Positions 5,651 through 6,041 of a stretch of 6,041 nt of DNA are shown one piece after another. The number at the start of each line of letters is the position of its first letter. The first letter of the stretch is position 1. Under the pieces are notes generated by a model. It ran no database searches. It had not been told where the DNA came from and saw nothing but the letters and a program-made list of their open reading frames with translations. The stretch lies in contig CALGRN010000099.1 in the NCBI GenBank assembly GCA_937880835.1, positions 1 through 6,041 of the forward strand, read 5' to 3'. Source of the stretch: an uncultured Prevotella sp. Its GTDB lineage: Bacteria; Bacteroidota; Bacteroidia; Bacteroidales; Bacteroidaceae. The position numbers and the translations under genes were made by a program.

Positions 5651-6041
5651 TTATTTCTTCTTTGCAGGTGCAGCATTCACTATATCCATGCACTGTTGGT
5701 AGGTCAGTTCGGCTGCTTTTTCGTGCATGTTTTTAGGCATTCGGTAGTTTTTTCCGTCGTAAACGATGTACGGACCGTATCTTCCGTTGAGCACTTCGAG
5801 CTTAGAATCTTCTTCAAAATTCTTTATGTGGCGTTGATTTTCCTGCTCTCTTTTGCGGTTGATTAGTGTTATTGCCGTTTCGAGAGTTATTGTCATAGGG
5901 TCTTCCGTCTTAGGAATTGAAGTGTATTTTTTATCGTGAAGCACGTAAGGACCAAACCTTCCAGTGCCTATTACAACGGTCTTGCCTTCAAATTCGCCTA
6001 CTGTTCGAGGCAGTTTGAACAATTCCAATGCTTCTTCGAGA
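5651..6041 (-). CDS. topA: DNA topoisomerase I, C-terminal end (partial)
   Basis: The gene runs off the right edge of the window, so only the last 129 codons and the stop are present. The true start lies outside. The reading frame is already open at 6041 (LEEALELFKLPRT), and an apparent TTG start at 6028 is internal. The fragment holds two tandem C-terminal repeats that bind DNA in Bacteroidetes-type TopA: GRFGPYVLHDKKYTSIPK and then GRYGPYIVYDGKNYRMPK, about 65 residues apart. A short lysine-rich tail (PAKKK) ends it. The full enzyme relaxes negative supercoils through an active-site tyrosine that is not in the window. It overlaps no gene and is followed by aroK after three bases. The call rests on the repeats, as the catalytic domains cannot be seen. 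Confidence 0.88.
   Translation of the reverse strand, partial: LEEALELFKLPRTVGEFEGKTVVIGTGRFGPYVLHDKKYTSIPKTEDPMTITLETAITLINRKREQENQRHIKNFEEDSKLEVLNGRYGPYIVYDGKNYRMPKNMHEKAAELTYQQCMDIVNAAPAKKK

Noticed and set aside
5159..5866. 235-codon plus-strand frame opposite aroK and topA
   Set aside because: It spans the antisense of two confirmed genes, with a Phe/His/Cys-rich composition typical of reverse-strand shadows.

Overview
The window appears to join DNA from two unrelated bacteria at about positions 1402-1413. The left part (1 to about 1410) is GC-rich. Its genes have purine-rich Shine-Dalgarno sites and a sigma70-type promoter, and its proteins look like those of Clostridia-type Firmicutes. 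The right part (about 1410 to 6041) is visibly more AT-rich. Its genes lack Shine-Dalgarno sites, promoters of the Bacteroidetes type (TTTG, spacer of about 20, TAnnTTTG) are present, and its proteins (PckA, Upp, SpeA, AroK, TopA C-terminus) look like those of Bacteroidales, probably Prevotella or a close relative. The taxonomic calls rest on remembered family sequences and expression signals, not on a search.

Left part: a GNAT N-acetyltransferase (63-581, +) converges on an XRE-family repressor (705-1025, -), and a strong bidirectional terminator (657-690) lies between them. The repressor has an extended -10 promoter and a leader hairpin just upstream of its ribosome binding site. Divergent from it is a second, small XRE-type regulator (1207 to about 1413, +), whose last codons are cut off by the join.

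Right part: the join falls inside pckA (minus strand), leaving only about its first 173 codons. pckA is divergent from upp (2196-2855, +), with Bacteroidetes-type promoter candidates for both in the 267-base gap. upp converges on a minus-strand cluster topA (3' end only) - aroK - speA. The 304-base convergent gap (2856-3159) holds two conspicuous hairpin structures. One is a compound palindrome built from three copies of a 13-base core.

Functionally, the right part is core metabolism: gluconeogenesis/anaplerosis (PckA), uracil salvage (Upp), agmatine/polyamine synthesis (SpeA), the shikimate pathway (AroK) and DNA supercoiling control (TopA). I see no new defence or mobile system. The most important observation is the join itself, which is more likely an assembly or amplification chimera than a natural insertion. 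The most interesting uncharacterised DNA is the compound palindrome at 2951-3026.
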